Counted from the stretch's first letter, positions 17,921 to 26,798 are shown. The stretch: 49,581 bases of DNA from Gammaproteobacteria bacterium (GCA_009839505.1 VXPO01000051.1:1-49581); one strand, 5' to 3'. Notes: generated by a model from the sequence alone, not told the origin. Numbers and translations are program-made.

Positions 17921-19666
17921 ATGAAGGTCTCGGCACGCGGCTTGGCGAGCATCGCCAGGTACATCGTCGAAACGTATCGGCTCGTGTACCCGTTCTGGAC
18001 GTCGCGACAAAAAGGCAGGGCCTGGCTCCTGCTGGGCACCACCGTTGCGCTCAACTTCGGCACGGTGGCGATCACCGCCCGGATGTCCTTCGCCTACGCG
18101 GACATCATGGACAGACTGTCATCGAAGCAGATCGACGAGTTCATCCCCGTCGGTCTCCTGTATCTGGGACTCATCGCCCTGTTCCTGGCAGCGACGATTG
18201 TGTCCATCCATGTCCAGAACATGCTGGTCATCCATTGGCGCAAGTGGCTCACGGAGGTCTTCTTCGGCGTCTATTTCCGCAACCGGCTGTTCAACCAGCT
18301 CGAGCTCAAAAGCTACGGCGTCGACAACCCGGACCAGCGATTGTCGATGGACCTCTTCAATCTGTGCGACGAGACGCTGGACATCTTCCTCAGCTTCCTC
18401 TCGAACCTTGCCCGGATGGCGACCTTTGGCGCGATCCTTTGGGCGATATCCGGACCCCTGGAATTCACGCTGCTCGGTATCGATGTCTACATCCCCGGGT
18501 ACATGCTCTGGGTCGTGATGATCTATGCGACGTTCGTCACCTGGTTCACGCACGTCATATCCAGTCCCATGACACGGCTGGAATTCCAGCGTCAGGCGGT
18601 GGAGGCCGACTTCCGGTTCCGCCTGCTGCGGGTTCGCGAGAACGCCGAGAGCATCGCGCTAATCGGCGGCGAACGACAGGAAACCGAAGCGTTGCGCGCG
18701 CTGTTCGGAAACATCTGGACGAACTGGGTCGCCTTGGTCAGGTACAAGCGGCGGCTGTTCGGCTTTCAGGGAATCCTGGGCCAGATCTCGCTGGTGTTTC
18801 CCATCGTGGCCGGCATGCCGGCGTTCCTCGCCGGCACCGCCACGTTCGGCGGCCTGCTGCAACTCGCCCAAGCGTTCAATAGCGTGTCGCAGGCGCTGAA
18901 CTGGTTCGTGTACAGCTACGCCGCGCTCGCCAGGTGGAAGTCGAGCGTCGACCGCGTGCTGTCGCTCCAGCAAGCGCTCAGGGAGGCCGAGAAAGACCTG
19001 CGCCAATCGGGGTTCGCTATCGAATCCGACGGCGACGAACAAGCGACAGTCTCTCACCTCGATATCAAGCTGCCGACCGGACGGCCACTGCTCATGGACG
19101 TGAACATCGCCTTCAGGAAGGGCGAGAACACCATCGTGACCGGAACGTCGGGGTCCGGGAAAAGCACGCTCTTCAGAACGATATCGGGACTTTGGGTATG
19201 GGGCGGTGGATCCATCCGGCTCCCCCGGGGATCGGTGATGTACGTGCCGCAGCGTCCCTACCTGCCCTCAGCCACGCTTAGGGAAGTCTTAAGCTATCCC
19301 ATGCCGCCCGAGGAGTATCGCGACAGCGAACTTTCCTCCGTGATGCAAGCGTGTCACTTGGGTGACTTCGTCGGCCGGCTCAACGAGTTAGCCAACTGGT
19401 CCAGGGTGCTTTCCGGCGGGGAGCAGCAGCGCGTCGCCTTTGTCCGCGCGCTGCTCGCCAAGCCCGATTGGCTTTTCCTCGACGAGGCGACCGCAGCACT
19501 CGACCCCGAGACGGAATCGGCGCTCTACGAAGCGCTGAAGGCACACCTGCCCGACACCACGGTCGTCAGCATCGCTCATCGCGAGAGCCTGCGGCGACAC
19601 CACGTTCGACAACTGAGACTCGACGCCGAGACGCGATCGGTCTCGGTCCTGCCCGTATCCACCTGA
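17921..19666 (+). CDS. YddA/SbmA-type ABC transporter, fused permease-ATPase
   Basis: A 581-residue half transporter of the ABC_membrane_2 / ABCD-like group (E. coli YddA, Pectobacterium FusD; the membrane part resembles SbmA/BacA). About six hydrophobic segments fill residues 25-330 (for example WLLLGTTVALNFGTVAIT, PVGLLYLGLIALFLAATIVSI, YMLWVVMIYATFVTWFTHV). The ATPase has GTSGSGKST (Walker A, about residue 408), LSGGEQQR (signature), DWLFLDEATAALD (Walker B) and an AHR switch histidine. ATG 17921 is chosen because the transporter family begins shortly before its first helix. Family members act at the inner membrane on peptides or fatty-acyl substrates. It follows the receptor by 52 bp and precedes the thioredoxin-ankyrin gene by 14 bp, so the three form one operon. 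Confidence 0.9.
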   Translation: MKVSARGLASIARYIVETYRLVYPFWTSRQKGRAWLLLGTTVALNFGTVAITARMSFAYADIMDRLSSKQIDEFIPVGLLYLGLIALFLAATIVSIHVQNMLVIHWRKWLTEVFFGVYFRNRLFNQLELKSYGVDNPDQRLSMDLFNLCDETLDIFLSFLSNLARMATFGAILWAISGPLEFTLLGIDVYIPGYMLWVVMIYATFVTWFTHVISSPMTRLEFQRQAVEADFRFRLLRVRENAESIALIGGERQETEALRALFGNIWTNWVALVRYKRRLFGFQGILGQISLVFPIVAGMPAFLAGTATFGGLLQLAQAFNSVSQALNWFVYSYAALARWKSSVDRVLSLQQALREAEKDLRQSGFAIESDGDEQATVSHLDIKLPTGRPLLMDVNIAFRKGENTIVTGTSGSGKSTLFRTISGLWVWGGGSIRLPRGSVMYVPQRPYLPSATLREVLSYPMPPEEYRDSELSSVMQACHLGDFVGRLNELANWSRVLSGGEQQRVAFVRALLAKPDWLFLDEATAALDPETESALYEALKAHLPDTTVVSIAHRESLRRHHVRQLRLDAETRSVSVLPVST

Positions 19667-19680
19667 CATCGGAGGACGAC

Positions 19681-21321
19681 ATGCCCAACTACATGAAGCT
19701 GACAGACGAGACTTTCGATGAGGTAGCGCTACGATCCGAGGTGCCGGTGCTCGTGGACTTCTCCGCAACCTGGTGCGGCCCGTGCAAGGCGCTGGATCCC
19801 ATCATTGACGATCTCGCGATCGCCTACGGGGACAGAGCGAAGATCGCCAAGATCGACGTCGACGACGCCCCCGAAACGGCGAGGAGGTACGGCATCCGCA
19901 GCGTGCCGGTCGTGATGCTTTATGCCGGCGGCGAGGTGAAGAGCAGGATGCTCGGCGTGAAGATGCCCTCGCACTACCGGCGCGAAGTCGACGCTCTGAT
20001 CGCGAACGCGGTTCCTGCCGAAGTCGACGCCCCGGAAGGCATGGACGTGTTCGGTGCCCTGCAGACCCGCGACCCGGCGGTCGTCGAGGCGGTGCTGGCC
20101 AAGGAGCCGGCTCAGGTCGACGCCTTTGACTCGAACGGCCGCACACCCTTGTCCATCGTGATAAGAGGCGGTGAGCGATCACTGCTGGAGGCAGTCGCAA
20201 AGACCGGTCCCCGCATGGAAGCGGACGGGCTGGCCGCCCTTGGCCGCGCCGACGAACTCCGGGCGTTGCTGGCGATGGATCCGCAATTGGCAAATCGGGC
20301 CGGCACGGACGGTCAGACGCCGCTGCACCACGCGGCCGCCTGGAACCAGGCGGAGTGCACGGAAGTCCTGCTCGACGCGGGCGCGGACATGAACGCCGCC
20401 GCATCCGTCGCGCTGTTGCGGCGCACGCCCGGCAAGACGGCCGTAGTGATGGGATCTCTCGATGTGCTTCGCGTCATGCTGGAGCGCGGGTTCGACGCAA
20501 ACACCGAATTCGATCCGCAGCTCGGGTCGGTCCTCCACTTGGCGGCGACGGCGAAGCTCGATGAGGTATACAGCCTGCTCGTGGCATACGGCGCCGACGA
20601 AAACGCCAAGGACGGGGCCGGCCGAACTCCCCGGCACGCGTCGGCACGCCGGGCCAGCATGATCCTCGCAGAGAGGGATCCGCTCGTGGCGCTCCTCAGA
20701 GGAGAGACCGGCACGGCCGCAGAGCTCGATGCCTATCTCGAAAACCATCCGGATCGAATAGACGAGGTGATGGAACTCTCCAATGGTCCCATGACCCCCA
20801 TCGAAGTCGCGGTCAATTCCCGCGACCCGGATCGCGTCCACGCGGTGCTGAAGCACGGCCCCAGCCTGACGGCCGCCGACCTCGCGGCCCTGAACCGGCC
20901 GGAGGAACTGGCCAAGCTGCTCGACGAAGACCCCGATGCCGCTACGCAAGCCAATGCCCGCGGCATGAAACCCGCCGAGCAGGCCGCTCTGTTCGGCGCC
21001 GGGGATACCCTCGGACTGCTCCTCGACGCGACTCCGCTCGACAATGATCCCGCCGTGCTGTCAAGTGCCCTCGCGCAGCCGGACGAGGCGCTCTGGCGGC
21101 TGCTGCTGGACCGTGGGGTGGACTTCGCCGCCGCGTACGCCGAAGCCCCCCGGAACTTCATCGCAGTCGTGGCGCTCGGCAACGTGTCGGCGATCCGGTT
21201 TCTCGTCGAGCAAGGGATTGATGTCGATCTGGAGCATCCGACGTTCGGTAGCATGCTCGACTACGCGCGAACTTTCGGCAATCCGGAAATCGTGTCCGTG
21301 CTTGAGAGCGCGTCGTCCTGA
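19681..21321 (+). CDS. Thioredoxin domain fused to ankyrin repeats
   Basis: A 546-residue fusion. Residues 1-110 are a thioredoxin fold with active site W31-C-G-P-C35 (FSATWCGPCKALDPII) and the cis-Pro loop RSVPVVMLY. The remainder, from about 120 to 546, is a series of ankyrin repeats, clear ones being DGQTPLHHAAAWNQAECTEVLLDAGADMN and GSVLHLAATAKLDEVYSLLVAYGADENAKDGAGRTP, with others degenerate. No signal peptide or membrane segment is seen, so the protein is likely cytoplasmic. Shine-Dalgarno GGAGG lies 8 bases upstream of ATG 19681. Ankyrin repeats bind proteins, so the natural reading is a disulfide reductase directed to specific protein clients, re-reduced by the TrxB encoded at 13531. 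The client is not evident; the receptor and ABC transporter upstream suggest an imported polypeptide. Confidence 0.88.
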   Translation: MPNYMKLTDETFDEVALRSEVPVLVDFSATWCGPCKALDPIIDDLAIAYGDRAKIAKIDVDDAPETARRYGIRSVPVVMLYAGGEVKSRMLGVKMPSHYRREVDALIANAVPAEVDAPEGMDVFGALQTRDPAVVEAVLAKEPAQVDAFDSNGRTPLSIVIRGGERSLLEAVAKTGPRMEADGLAALGRADELRALLAMDPQLANRAGTDGQTPLHHAAAWNQAECTEVLLDAGADMNAAASVALLRRTPGKTAVVMGSLDVLRVMLERGFDANTEFDPQLGSVLHLAATAKLDEVYSLLVAYGADENAKDGAGRTPRHASARRASMILAERDPLVALLRGETGTAAELDAYLENHPDRIDEVMELSNGPMTPIEVAVNSRDPDRVHAVLKHGPSLTAADLAALNRPEELAKLLDEDPDAATQANARGMKPAEQAALFGAGDTLGLLLDATPLDNDPAVLSSALAQPDEALWRLLLDRGVDFAAAYAEAPRNFIAVVALGNVSAIRFLVEQGIDVDLEHPTFGSMLDYARTFGNPEIVSVLESASS

Positions 21322-21345
21322 CCGGCCGGCGGGCGGTCGCTGCGA

Positions 21346-21360
21346 GCACCCGCCGGGTGC
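21346..21360. terminator. Hairpin between convergent genes
   Basis: Perfect stem GCACCC-GCC-GGGTGC between the ends of the thioredoxin-ankyrin gene and tldE, which converge here. There is no T-run, so it may only be a weak or factor-dependent terminator. Confidence 0.35.
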
Positions 21361-21430
21361 GTCTGCCGCTGGAGGATCGACGGGCACGGATACGGGCGTG
21401 CCGCGAGCCCGAAGCCGCCCGGTCCGGAGG

Positions 21431-22777
21431 TCAGCCCTGTCCAGCCACCGTCATGGCGCCGATGAGCACGCTCGGCGTGCGCACGTTCGATCGCGCGTCC
21501 AGGTCGTCCCCCAATGCCACCACGTCGCGGTACATGTCCTTCAGGTTCGAGGCGATGGTCAACTCGTGCACAGGGTGGCGTATTTCTCCATCCTCCACCC
21601 AGAACCCCGCCGCCCCCTGGGAGTAGTCGCCGCTCACCGCATTGACCCCGTAGCCCATCAGTTCGGTGACGTACAGGCCCCTGCCCATTTCGGCCACCAG
21701 GTCGTCGAACGGCAGCGTCCGGCCCGACAGCGTCAGGTTGCGCACGCCCCCGGCGTTGCCGGTCGTGGCCATGCCGAGCCGACGCGCCGTATAGGCGGAC
21801 AGGGCATAACTCCTGACGACGCCCACGTCAATGAAGGCCTTCCGGCGGGTGGCAACGCCGTCGTCGTCGAAACCTCCGCTCCCGGCCCCTTTCCGCAGCA
21901 GCGGATCCTCGGCCAGGGACAAGTGCTCACTTGCAACGGCGGTCCCGAGCGAATCGAGCAAGAAGGAGGCGTTCCGATAGAGGGATCCCCCGCTGATCGC
22001 GTTGATCAGGTGGCCGACCAGCGACTGCGCCGCCTCTGCCGAGAACAGGACCGGATATCGGCCGGTCGCAAGCTTACCGGGCGAGAGCCGCTCCACCACC
22101 CGTGCCGCGGCCTTGCCGCCGACCTGCTCCGGTGTTTCAAGGTCCGCGGCGTCGCGCGCTATCGTGTGCCAATGCCCCCTCTGCACGCCGTTGCTGTCTC
22201 CCGCGATCAACTGACAGGACAGGTTGTGGAGGGTGCCCGTCTGGCTGCCGACGAATCCGTGCGAGTTGCCGTACACCCGGCATGACTGGCGGTTCCCGAC
22301 CGAGACTCCCTCGGACATGGTTACCCGGGGGTCATAGTCGAGCCCACTCGACTCGCAGGCTCTCGCCACCTCTTCGGCACGAGCGACGTCCATTGGGGCG
22401 GGGTGGAAAACGTCCACATCAGGCACCGTCGTGGCCATCAACTCCGGTTCCGCCAATCCGTTGCAGGGGTCGTTCCTAGTCGATCGCGCCACGTCCAGCG
22501 CCCGCGAAACCGTTTCCCGGATCGCGATCGCCCGGCTATCGGAGGTCCTGGCCGACCCCTTGCTGTGACCCGCGTATACCGTCACGGCGAACGCCCCGGT
22601 CTGATCGAATTCGACGGTCTCGACGGAGTCGTTGCGTACGGTAACCGAAAGTCCCGTGCTGCGGGTCGTCGATACCTCGGCAGCACTCGCGCCCTGGCGA
22701 CTAGCCTCCTGCAGGATGGCCTCCACCAGGGTCTGCATTTCGCCTTCAGTCCTGACGATGTCCACTTCGTCGATCAT
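21431..22777 (-). CDS. tldE: TldE/PmbA metalloprotease partner subunit
   Basis: A 448-residue member of the TldD/PmbA family, the non-catalytic half of the TldD/E protease. It shows the family features EVSTTRSTGLSVTVRNDSVETVEFDQ near the N-terminus and YPVLFSAEAAQSLVGHLINAISGGSLYRNASFLLDSLG in the middle. The glycine-rich end (TTGNAGGVRNLTLSGRTLPFDDLVAEMGRGLYVTELMGYGVN...GDYSQGAAGFWVEDGEI) is typical of PmbA. There is no HExxxH motif, as expected for TldE. The frame stays open far upstream, but that part overlaps tldD in antisense; ATG 22777, eight bases after the tldD stop, gives the proper N-terminus. With TldD it forms a heteromer that trims peptides (microcin B17 leader, CcdA in E. coli). 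Confidence 0.94.
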   Translation of the reverse strand: MIDEVDIVRTEGEMQTLVEAILQEASRQGASAAEVSTTRSTGLSVTVRNDSVETVEFDQTGAFAVTVYAGHSKGSARTSDSRAIAIRETVSRALDVARSTRNDPCNGLAEPELMATTVPDVDVFHPAPMDVARAEEVARACESSGLDYDPRVTMSEGVSVGNRQSCRVYGNSHGFVGSQTGTLHNLSCQLIAGDSNGVQRGHWHTIARDAADLETPEQVGGKAAARVVERLSPGKLATGRYPVLFSAEAAQSLVGHLINAISGGSLYRNASFLLDSLGTAVASEHLSLAEDPLLRKGAGSGGFDDDGVATRRKAFIDVGVVRSYALSAYTARRLGMATTGNAGGVRNLTLSGRTLPFDDLVAEMGRGLYVTELMGYGVNAVSGDYSQGAAGFWVEDGEIRHPVHELTIASNLKDMYRDVVALGDDLDARSNVRTPSVLIGAMTVAGQG

Positions 22778-22785
22778 CGCAGCGT

Positions 22786-24219
22786 TCAGGCAAGGGTTCC
22801 GCCGACGATGATCTCGTCCACCTTGAGCGTCGGCTGGCCGACGCCGACGGGGATCTTCTGGCCGAGCTTCATGCAGACGCCTATGCCGGGATCGAGTTGA
22901 AGGTCGTTGCCCACCATGGATACCCGGGTCATGACCTCTGGTCCGTCGCCAATCAATGAGGCGCCGCGCACCGGGCGCGTGATCCTGCCGTCCTCGATGA
23001 GATACGCCTCCGTGGCCGAGAACACGAACCGCCCGGAGGTGATGTCGACTTGCCCGCCCCCGAAGTTGGCAGCGTAAAGACCCTTGCTGCACGACGCGAC
23101 GATCTCTTCCGGGTCGTGTTCGCCCGCTCGCATGAAGGTGTTCGTCATCCGTGGCATCGGCAGGCTGGCGTATGACTGACGCCGGCCGTTGCCCGTCGGG
23201 GCGACACCCGTGAGGCGGGCATTGAGCCTGTCCTGCATGTATCCCTTCAGGACACCGTTTTCGATTAGTACCGTCTCGCCGCTCGGCGTGCCCTCGTCGT
23301 CGACCGTCAGCGACCCGCGCAGGTCGCTCAGGGTCCCGTCGTCGACCACCGTGCACAATGGCGAGGCGACCCGTTCGCCGATGCGGCCGGCAAAGGCCGA
23401 ACTGCCCTTGCGGTTGAAATCGCCTTCCAAGCCATGACCCACGGCCTCGTGAAGCAATACGCCCGGCCAGCCCGGTCCCAGCACAACTGGCATGGGCCCA
23501 GCTGGGGCATCGACCGCCTCCAAGTTCAGCAATGCCATGCGCGCGGCTTCCGTGCCCAGATTCTCCAGCCGCTGTCGCGTCAGAAAGCCGAAGTCGCAAC
23601 GGCCGCCCGCGCCCGAGAACCCCCGCTCCCGGCGAGCGCCCTGCGAGGCGATGACCGACACGTCCAGGCGCACCATCGGGCGAATGTCGGCGGCGAAGGT
23701 GCCATCGGTCGCGAGAACCAAGACGGTGTCGTGACTGGCCGAGAGCTGAATGCTGGCTTTTTCGATGCGATTGTCGGTTCGGTGGGCCGCGAGATTGGCG
23801 TGCTCTAGAAGGGCCAGCTTGTCTTTGCGCGTGGCGGCCGCGATTGGATCCTTCGCGGCGTACCGGCGTTCAGCTTTCGGGACTGGGCCAGCGACGACCC
23901 GCCTGCCACCGCGGCCGTCGACGATAGACCGCGCCGCATCCACGGCTATCCTCAGGGCCGAGGTGTGAATACCTTCCGCGTAGGCGAATCCGGTCTTTTC
24001 GCCGCTGATCGCGCGAACGCCGAGACCCCTGTCGACGCTGAAGCTGCCTTCCGAGACGGCACCGTCTTCGAGCGTCCAGACTTCGCTACGGTGGTTGTGC
24101 AGATAGACCTCGCCGATATCGACGGCACCGCCCATAGAGCCGAGCAGCGCTTCAACGCGAGCTACCGTAAGCTCGGCCGGTTCGAGCAAGTCTGTTGTCG
24201 CGATCTTGACAGGGTCCAT
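22786..24219 (-). CDS. tldD: TldD metalloprotease subunit
   Basis: The catalytic half of the TldD/E peptidase, 477 residues (E. coli TldD 481). The zinc motif HEAVGHGLEGD gives H257, E258, H262 (HExxxH). Other hallmarks are GDFNRKGSSAFAGRIGERVAS, DDEGTPSGETVLIENGVLKGYMQDRLNA, NGRRQSYASLPMPRMTNTFMRAGEHDPEEI and the C-terminal MVGNDLQLDPGIGVCMKLGQ. It is cytoplasmic and accepts short unfolded peptides through a narrow tunnel. It is first of the tldD-tldE operon and convergent with the receptor/ABC/thioredoxin operon. In many proteobacteria tldD and tldE are core genes far apart; here they are adjacent and lie between two tRNA-Sec att cores. Confidence 0.95.
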   Translation of the reverse strand: MDPVKIATTDLLEPAELTVARVEALLGSMGGAVDIGEVYLHNHRSEVWTLEDGAVSEGSFSVDRGLGVRAISGEKTGFAYAEGIHTSALRIAVDAARSIVDGRGGRRVVAGPVPKAERRYAAKDPIAAATRKDKLALLEHANLAAHRTDNRIEKASIQLSASHDTVLVLATDGTFAADIRPMVRLDVSVIASQGARRERGFSGAGGRCDFGFLTRQRLENLGTEAARMALLNLEAVDAPAGPMPVVLGPGWPGVLLHEAVGHGLEGDFNRKGSSAFAGRIGERVASPLCTVVDDGTLSDLRGSLTVDDEGTPSGETVLIENGVLKGYMQDRLNARLTGVAPTGNGRRQSYASLPMPRMTNTFMRAGEHDPEEIVASCSKGLYAANFGGGQVDITSGRFVFSATEAYLIEDGRITRPVRGASLIGDGPEVMTRVSMVGNDLQLDPGIGVCMKLGQKIPVGVGQPTLKVDEIIVGGTLA

Positions 24220-25031
24220 TGTCGTTGCCCGTGGTGCTTGCGGTGCCGATCGGACTTGATGGCGTGCCCCAAGGTCGCATTCCGTTGGTCACGACGCCGC
24301 GGCGGTGGTCTCGTACCGTGGTCGGGGGAGCCGATTTGTACAGCCTCTTCCATCAAAGAGTGATCTCGCCCCGGAGTCGGGCACCTCGGCACCGTCGAAC
24401 TGCTTGGGGCTCGGGGATCCGCGGAGTGCCCCAAGTCCCGAAACTGCAGACATCCTCAGCCGGGAGCTGCACTGTTGCCTCGCTACGGTGCAGTGACCGC
24501 GAACCCGTATCTTGACGTTCCTTCGTTAGCCGCTTCAGTTGGTGGGACAATTGTGGGGCTGCGCAACTCCAGAGAGGAAAATCTAATCTATATTCAGCAT
24601 GTTATTGAACTCTCCTTCATCGCCACCCAATTGACGTTGTCATCCGACAGGCCAATCCTGCCACTCGTCCGAGAGCCACGAGTTTCCCCAGCGCCTGAAC
24701 GCCACCCTGCTCACCCTTCGCTTCCTCGTCTGCAACCCGGCCACCGGTCGTTGCGTTCGAAGCGATGCTCCGCTGTGAAGGTGGGGTGGAGACCGTCGCC
24801 GGCCGATAGCGACGTTCGAGTACCAAGCCGGCTGAAAACCTCGCCAGCCGGCTCTAGGTGCCCACCCATCCACTCGGAGCCCGGCCCTTGGGCGGGACCC
24901 GAAGCTCTCCACGCTGCCGAGTCGCTGTCATCAACCCCACCAAGACCTGCCGCATTTCACGGTCCCCTCGTCCACCCGCTCGTCCTCCACACGCTCCAAC
25001 TCACCACTGACTCAAGGCCTCCGGTGTAGAC
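24220..25031. other. Non-coding stretch behind tldD
   Basis: About 0.8 kb with no convincing gene; the open frames here have no recognisable domain and low-complexity composition. It should contain the tldD promoter (minus strand) near 24220-24350. Its one notable element is the paired GTGGG motif at 24542-24558. The interval from 24541 to 24650 is distinctly more AT-rich than its surroundings. Confidence 0.5.
24542..24558 (+). repeat. Paired GTGGG arm-like site, orphan copy
   Basis: GTGGGACAATTGTGGGG: two GTGGG words 11 bp apart, flanked by TTG and CTGC like the copies at 25284 and 34571. Unlike those it has no intact att core 57-60 bp downstream, only a loosely similar TCCTTCATCGCCAC at 24613. 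It may mark the right end of an older integration whose core has decayed. Confidence 0.55.
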
Positions 25032-25179
25032 TTCGCGATTCAAGTCGTCGAGGAATCCATGGTCGAACTGCTCTCGGCACGCGGCGGGCATAGCGGCGAG
25101 TTCTGCGGCCACGCCTTCGACTCCTTGAGCGACGTCGTGCAGGCGTACATCGACGCGGGCTTCCAATGGGTATGCCACC
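25032..25179 (+). pseudogene. PHP-domain histidinol-phosphatase fragment
   Basis: The plus-strand frame encodes LSARGGHSGEFCGHAFDSL followed by SDVVQAYIDAGFQWV. This resembles the N-terminus of PHP-type histidinol phosphatases (HSGEFC-HA-xSLxxVVxxxIxxGF). The similarity ends at about 25175, where the expected EH-P motif is replaced by unrelated sequence. Nothing upstream supplies a proper start in frame. It is best read as a gene fragment stranded at the right end of segment 1, cut by an integration or deletion event. Confidence 0.45.
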
Positions 25180-25283
25180 CAGCCGGCACCCCGTTGCGGG
25201 TGCCCCCGATCCTACCTGCACTGTCGAACGCACTGCCGATCCGATGTTGCTCCAGAGAGCTGCACGGAGTCACGCATTCACTG

Positions 25284-25300
25284 GTGGGTCATATGTGGGG
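25284..25300 (+). repeat. Paired GTGGG arm-like site, right end of segment 1
   Basis: GTGGGTCATATGTGGGG, two GTGGG words 11 bp apart. It ends exactly 60 bp before att core 1 (25361). The same distance separates the copy at 29321 from core 2, and 57 bp separates the copy at 34571 from core 3. Between motif and core the sequence is AT-rich. Confidence 0.75.
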
Positions 25301-25360
25301 TTGCGGATTCACGGGCCCATAAAAGACCAGTATAAACATTAGGTTGAGAAGCCACCCTCC

Positions 25361-25377
25361 TCCTACCTCTTCCGCCA
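25361..25377 (+). repeat. att core copy 1
   Basis: TCCTACCTCTTCCGCCA, identical to the last 17 bases of selC and followed by the same G. The next 30 bases also resemble the selC terminator region (about 21 of 30 positions match: CTCACGCAGCATCATG against TTCATGCGGCTTCATG), though the stem pairing is lost. Confidence 0.88.
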
Positions 25378-25378
25378 G

Positions 25379-25623
25379 CTCACGCAGCATCATGTGGTCT
25401 CACGAAGGCTATTGACGACGCAAAAATAGCCCCAAAAACAATTCCTTATGGGAACACCGGTCAAGTATGCACAGTTGCATGATACTTCCGAAACTACTAC
25501 GAGACGAATGTGTTTTGTGGGGTCGAGTGGTGGGTCAAGGACGTCGTCTGTAACTCGCCTCGGGCACCTGCAAGGCTGACGTCAGCCTGCGGGAGCGAAC
25601 GGGGCGCGCCACACCCCAGAGCG
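25379..25623. other. Non-coding left end of segment 2
   Basis: About 245 bp between att core 1 and the toxin stop codon. No gene is seen. It contains an AT-rich patch (25410-25500) and a second, differently spaced pair of GTGGG words at 25517 and 25530 (13 bp apart). Confidence 0.5.
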
Positions 25624-26217
25624 TTAAACCAAGAGTCCTATCCCGTGGCGCGCCAGAACACCCGGTAGGTCAACGTGCTCGTCCAATCTCCCTACGTCGC
25701 CCACTTTCAGCTTTACGACACTTCGATCATAGATCGCGTAAACATCTTCACCCGTCAGGCGGGACGCATAGACTAATCCGTCTAGATCCGCCTGTTCGGC
25801 ATGGATGGTCTTGCCGAGGGCGCGCCCGGCTGCATGATTTCTCGCCTGTACCACGTCCGTCGGGGCCCCGATGCGCGTGCAGCCATCCGCACGAAGGTCG
25901 AGGAGCGTCAGCCGCGTACTTGGTTCCGACGAAATACGGACCCACGCGCGTTCCGTGATCTCGCGAAGCGCGACCTTCCGTGTTCGGCGATGCGCGAACC
26001 TGTCCCTGACGATCGTTTCTATGAACGCGGTGGAGAAGTCCGGGGCTGCATACAACACCGTATAACTTCCAGTCCGGGTTGCGAATCGGGAGTCTGCAGG
26101 AGTTGTTCCCAACGGCGAGCCGACATGCCGCTGCGACATGATCCGGTAGCTTTCCGGAAACGCTGTCCTGACCAGGAGCGGTTCGATCAGACTCCGCGGA
26201 TAGCGGCTTTTGGTCAC
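25624..26217 (-). CDS. RES-domain toxin
   Basis: A 197-residue RES toxin (MbcT/ParT-like), a family whose studied members degrade or transfer from NAD+. The RES core is visible: YRIMSQRHVGSPLGTTPADSRFATRTGSYTVLYAAPDFSTAFIETIVRDRF, with the conserved Arg/Glu/Ser region and the typical YAAPDFSTAFIE segment, then AIYDRS near the C-terminus. The ATG at 26217 overlaps the antitoxin stop by four bases, the usual coupling. The gene follows its antitoxin as in Xre-RES modules. It is the only intact copy in the window; the same toxin is represented by fragments at 10844-10954 and 36418-36478. Confidence 0.88.
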   Translation of the reverse strand: MTKSRYPRSLIEPLLVRTAFPESYRIMSQRHVGSPLGTTPADSRFATRTGSYTVLYAAPDFSTAFIETIVRDRFAHRRTRKVALREITERAWVRISSEPSTRLTLLDLRADGCTRIGAPTDVVQARNHAAGRALGKTIHAEQADLDGLVYASRLTGEDVYAIYDRSVVKLKVGDVGRLDEHVDLPGVLARHGIGLLV

Positions 26218-26765
26218 GTAAAGGTAGCGCCAAATCCCGCTGCCGCTGATAGAACCTCGTCGAGCCCACCGGACCGCAAGCGCTCAATGGGACGAGCCAT
26301 CCCGCCATCGAAGGGCCACTCCTGACTGAGGAAAGCCCAGGCAAGCTCCGGCTCCCCAACAACGTCCACGACTTCTGCCAATCCGTCAGCAACCCGACCG
26401 GGCCCCACAATCTGGCCTGCGGGGATGTTCAGTCGCCGCTTCGTGGACCGCCAGGCGATCAATGTGTTCCTAGCCGCCCAGTCGTAAACGGTCGTACGCG
26501 ACACACCAAGTCGCGACGCCGCCTCGGTGACGCCGATCAGATCCTCATCAGTCCGATCCACCACGAACCTCCGAAGCCGCGCGGGCACCTCCGCGGCTGA
26601 CCTCACCCGCTCCGCCCCGGATTGTGCAGCGGCTGTTTCCAGAGCCACCGCGACCGCTACGCGCGCCTCCTCGGGATGCTCGCGGACAAACTCCCTAGCG
26701 CCGCTCGATAGCTTCGGCGGTCTCTTCACGAGAAAGCCCATCATTGTTCCTGACGACTCTGCCAT
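26214..26765 (-). CDS. Antitoxin of RES module (excisionase-type HTH, MbcA/ParS-like C-terminus)
   Basis: A 183-residue antitoxin. The centre has a helix-turn-helix of the excisionase/MerR-like kind (DLIGVTEAASRLGVSRTTVYDWAARNTLI). The C-terminal region VVGEPELAWAFLSQEWPFDGGMARPIERLRSGGLDEVLSAAAGFG matches the layout of the MbcA/ParS toxin-binding domain. ATG 26765 (MAESSGT) is chosen because the promoter lies at 26799-26827, inside any longer form. It should bind both the toxin and its own promoter. A frameshifted duplicate sits at 10955-11504 and a C-terminal fragment at 34664-34750. Confidence 0.85.
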   Translation of the reverse strand: MAESSGTMMGFLVKRPPKLSSGAREFVREHPEEARVAVAVALETAAAQSGAERVRSAAEVPARLRRFVVDRTDEDLIGVTEAASRLGVSRTTVYDWAARNTLIAWRSTKRRLNIPAGQIVGPGRVADGLAEVVDVVGEPELAWAFLSQEWPFDGGMARPIERLRSGGLDEVLSAAAGFGATFT

Positions 26766-26798
26766 ATCGTCCAAGCAATCTGCTCTTTCAATGACCGA

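Noticed and set aside
22778-23599. Extension of the tldE frame to 722 residues
   Set aside because: It overlaps tldD in another frame on the same strand, and the normal PmbA N-terminus begins at 22777.
24613-24626. Possible fifth att core TCCTTCATCGCCAC behind the orphan arm-like site
   Set aside because: Too few matches to the 17-mer to separate from chance; noted only as a possible decayed core.
24475-25029. 184-residue open frame behind tldD
   Set aside because: Low-complexity composition, no domain, and it runs across the arm-like site; no convincing ribosome-binding site.
25517-25534. Further pair of GTGGG words behind att core 1
   Set aside because: Spacing is 13 rather than 11 bp and there is no core at the expected distance, so it is not counted with the arm-like sites.
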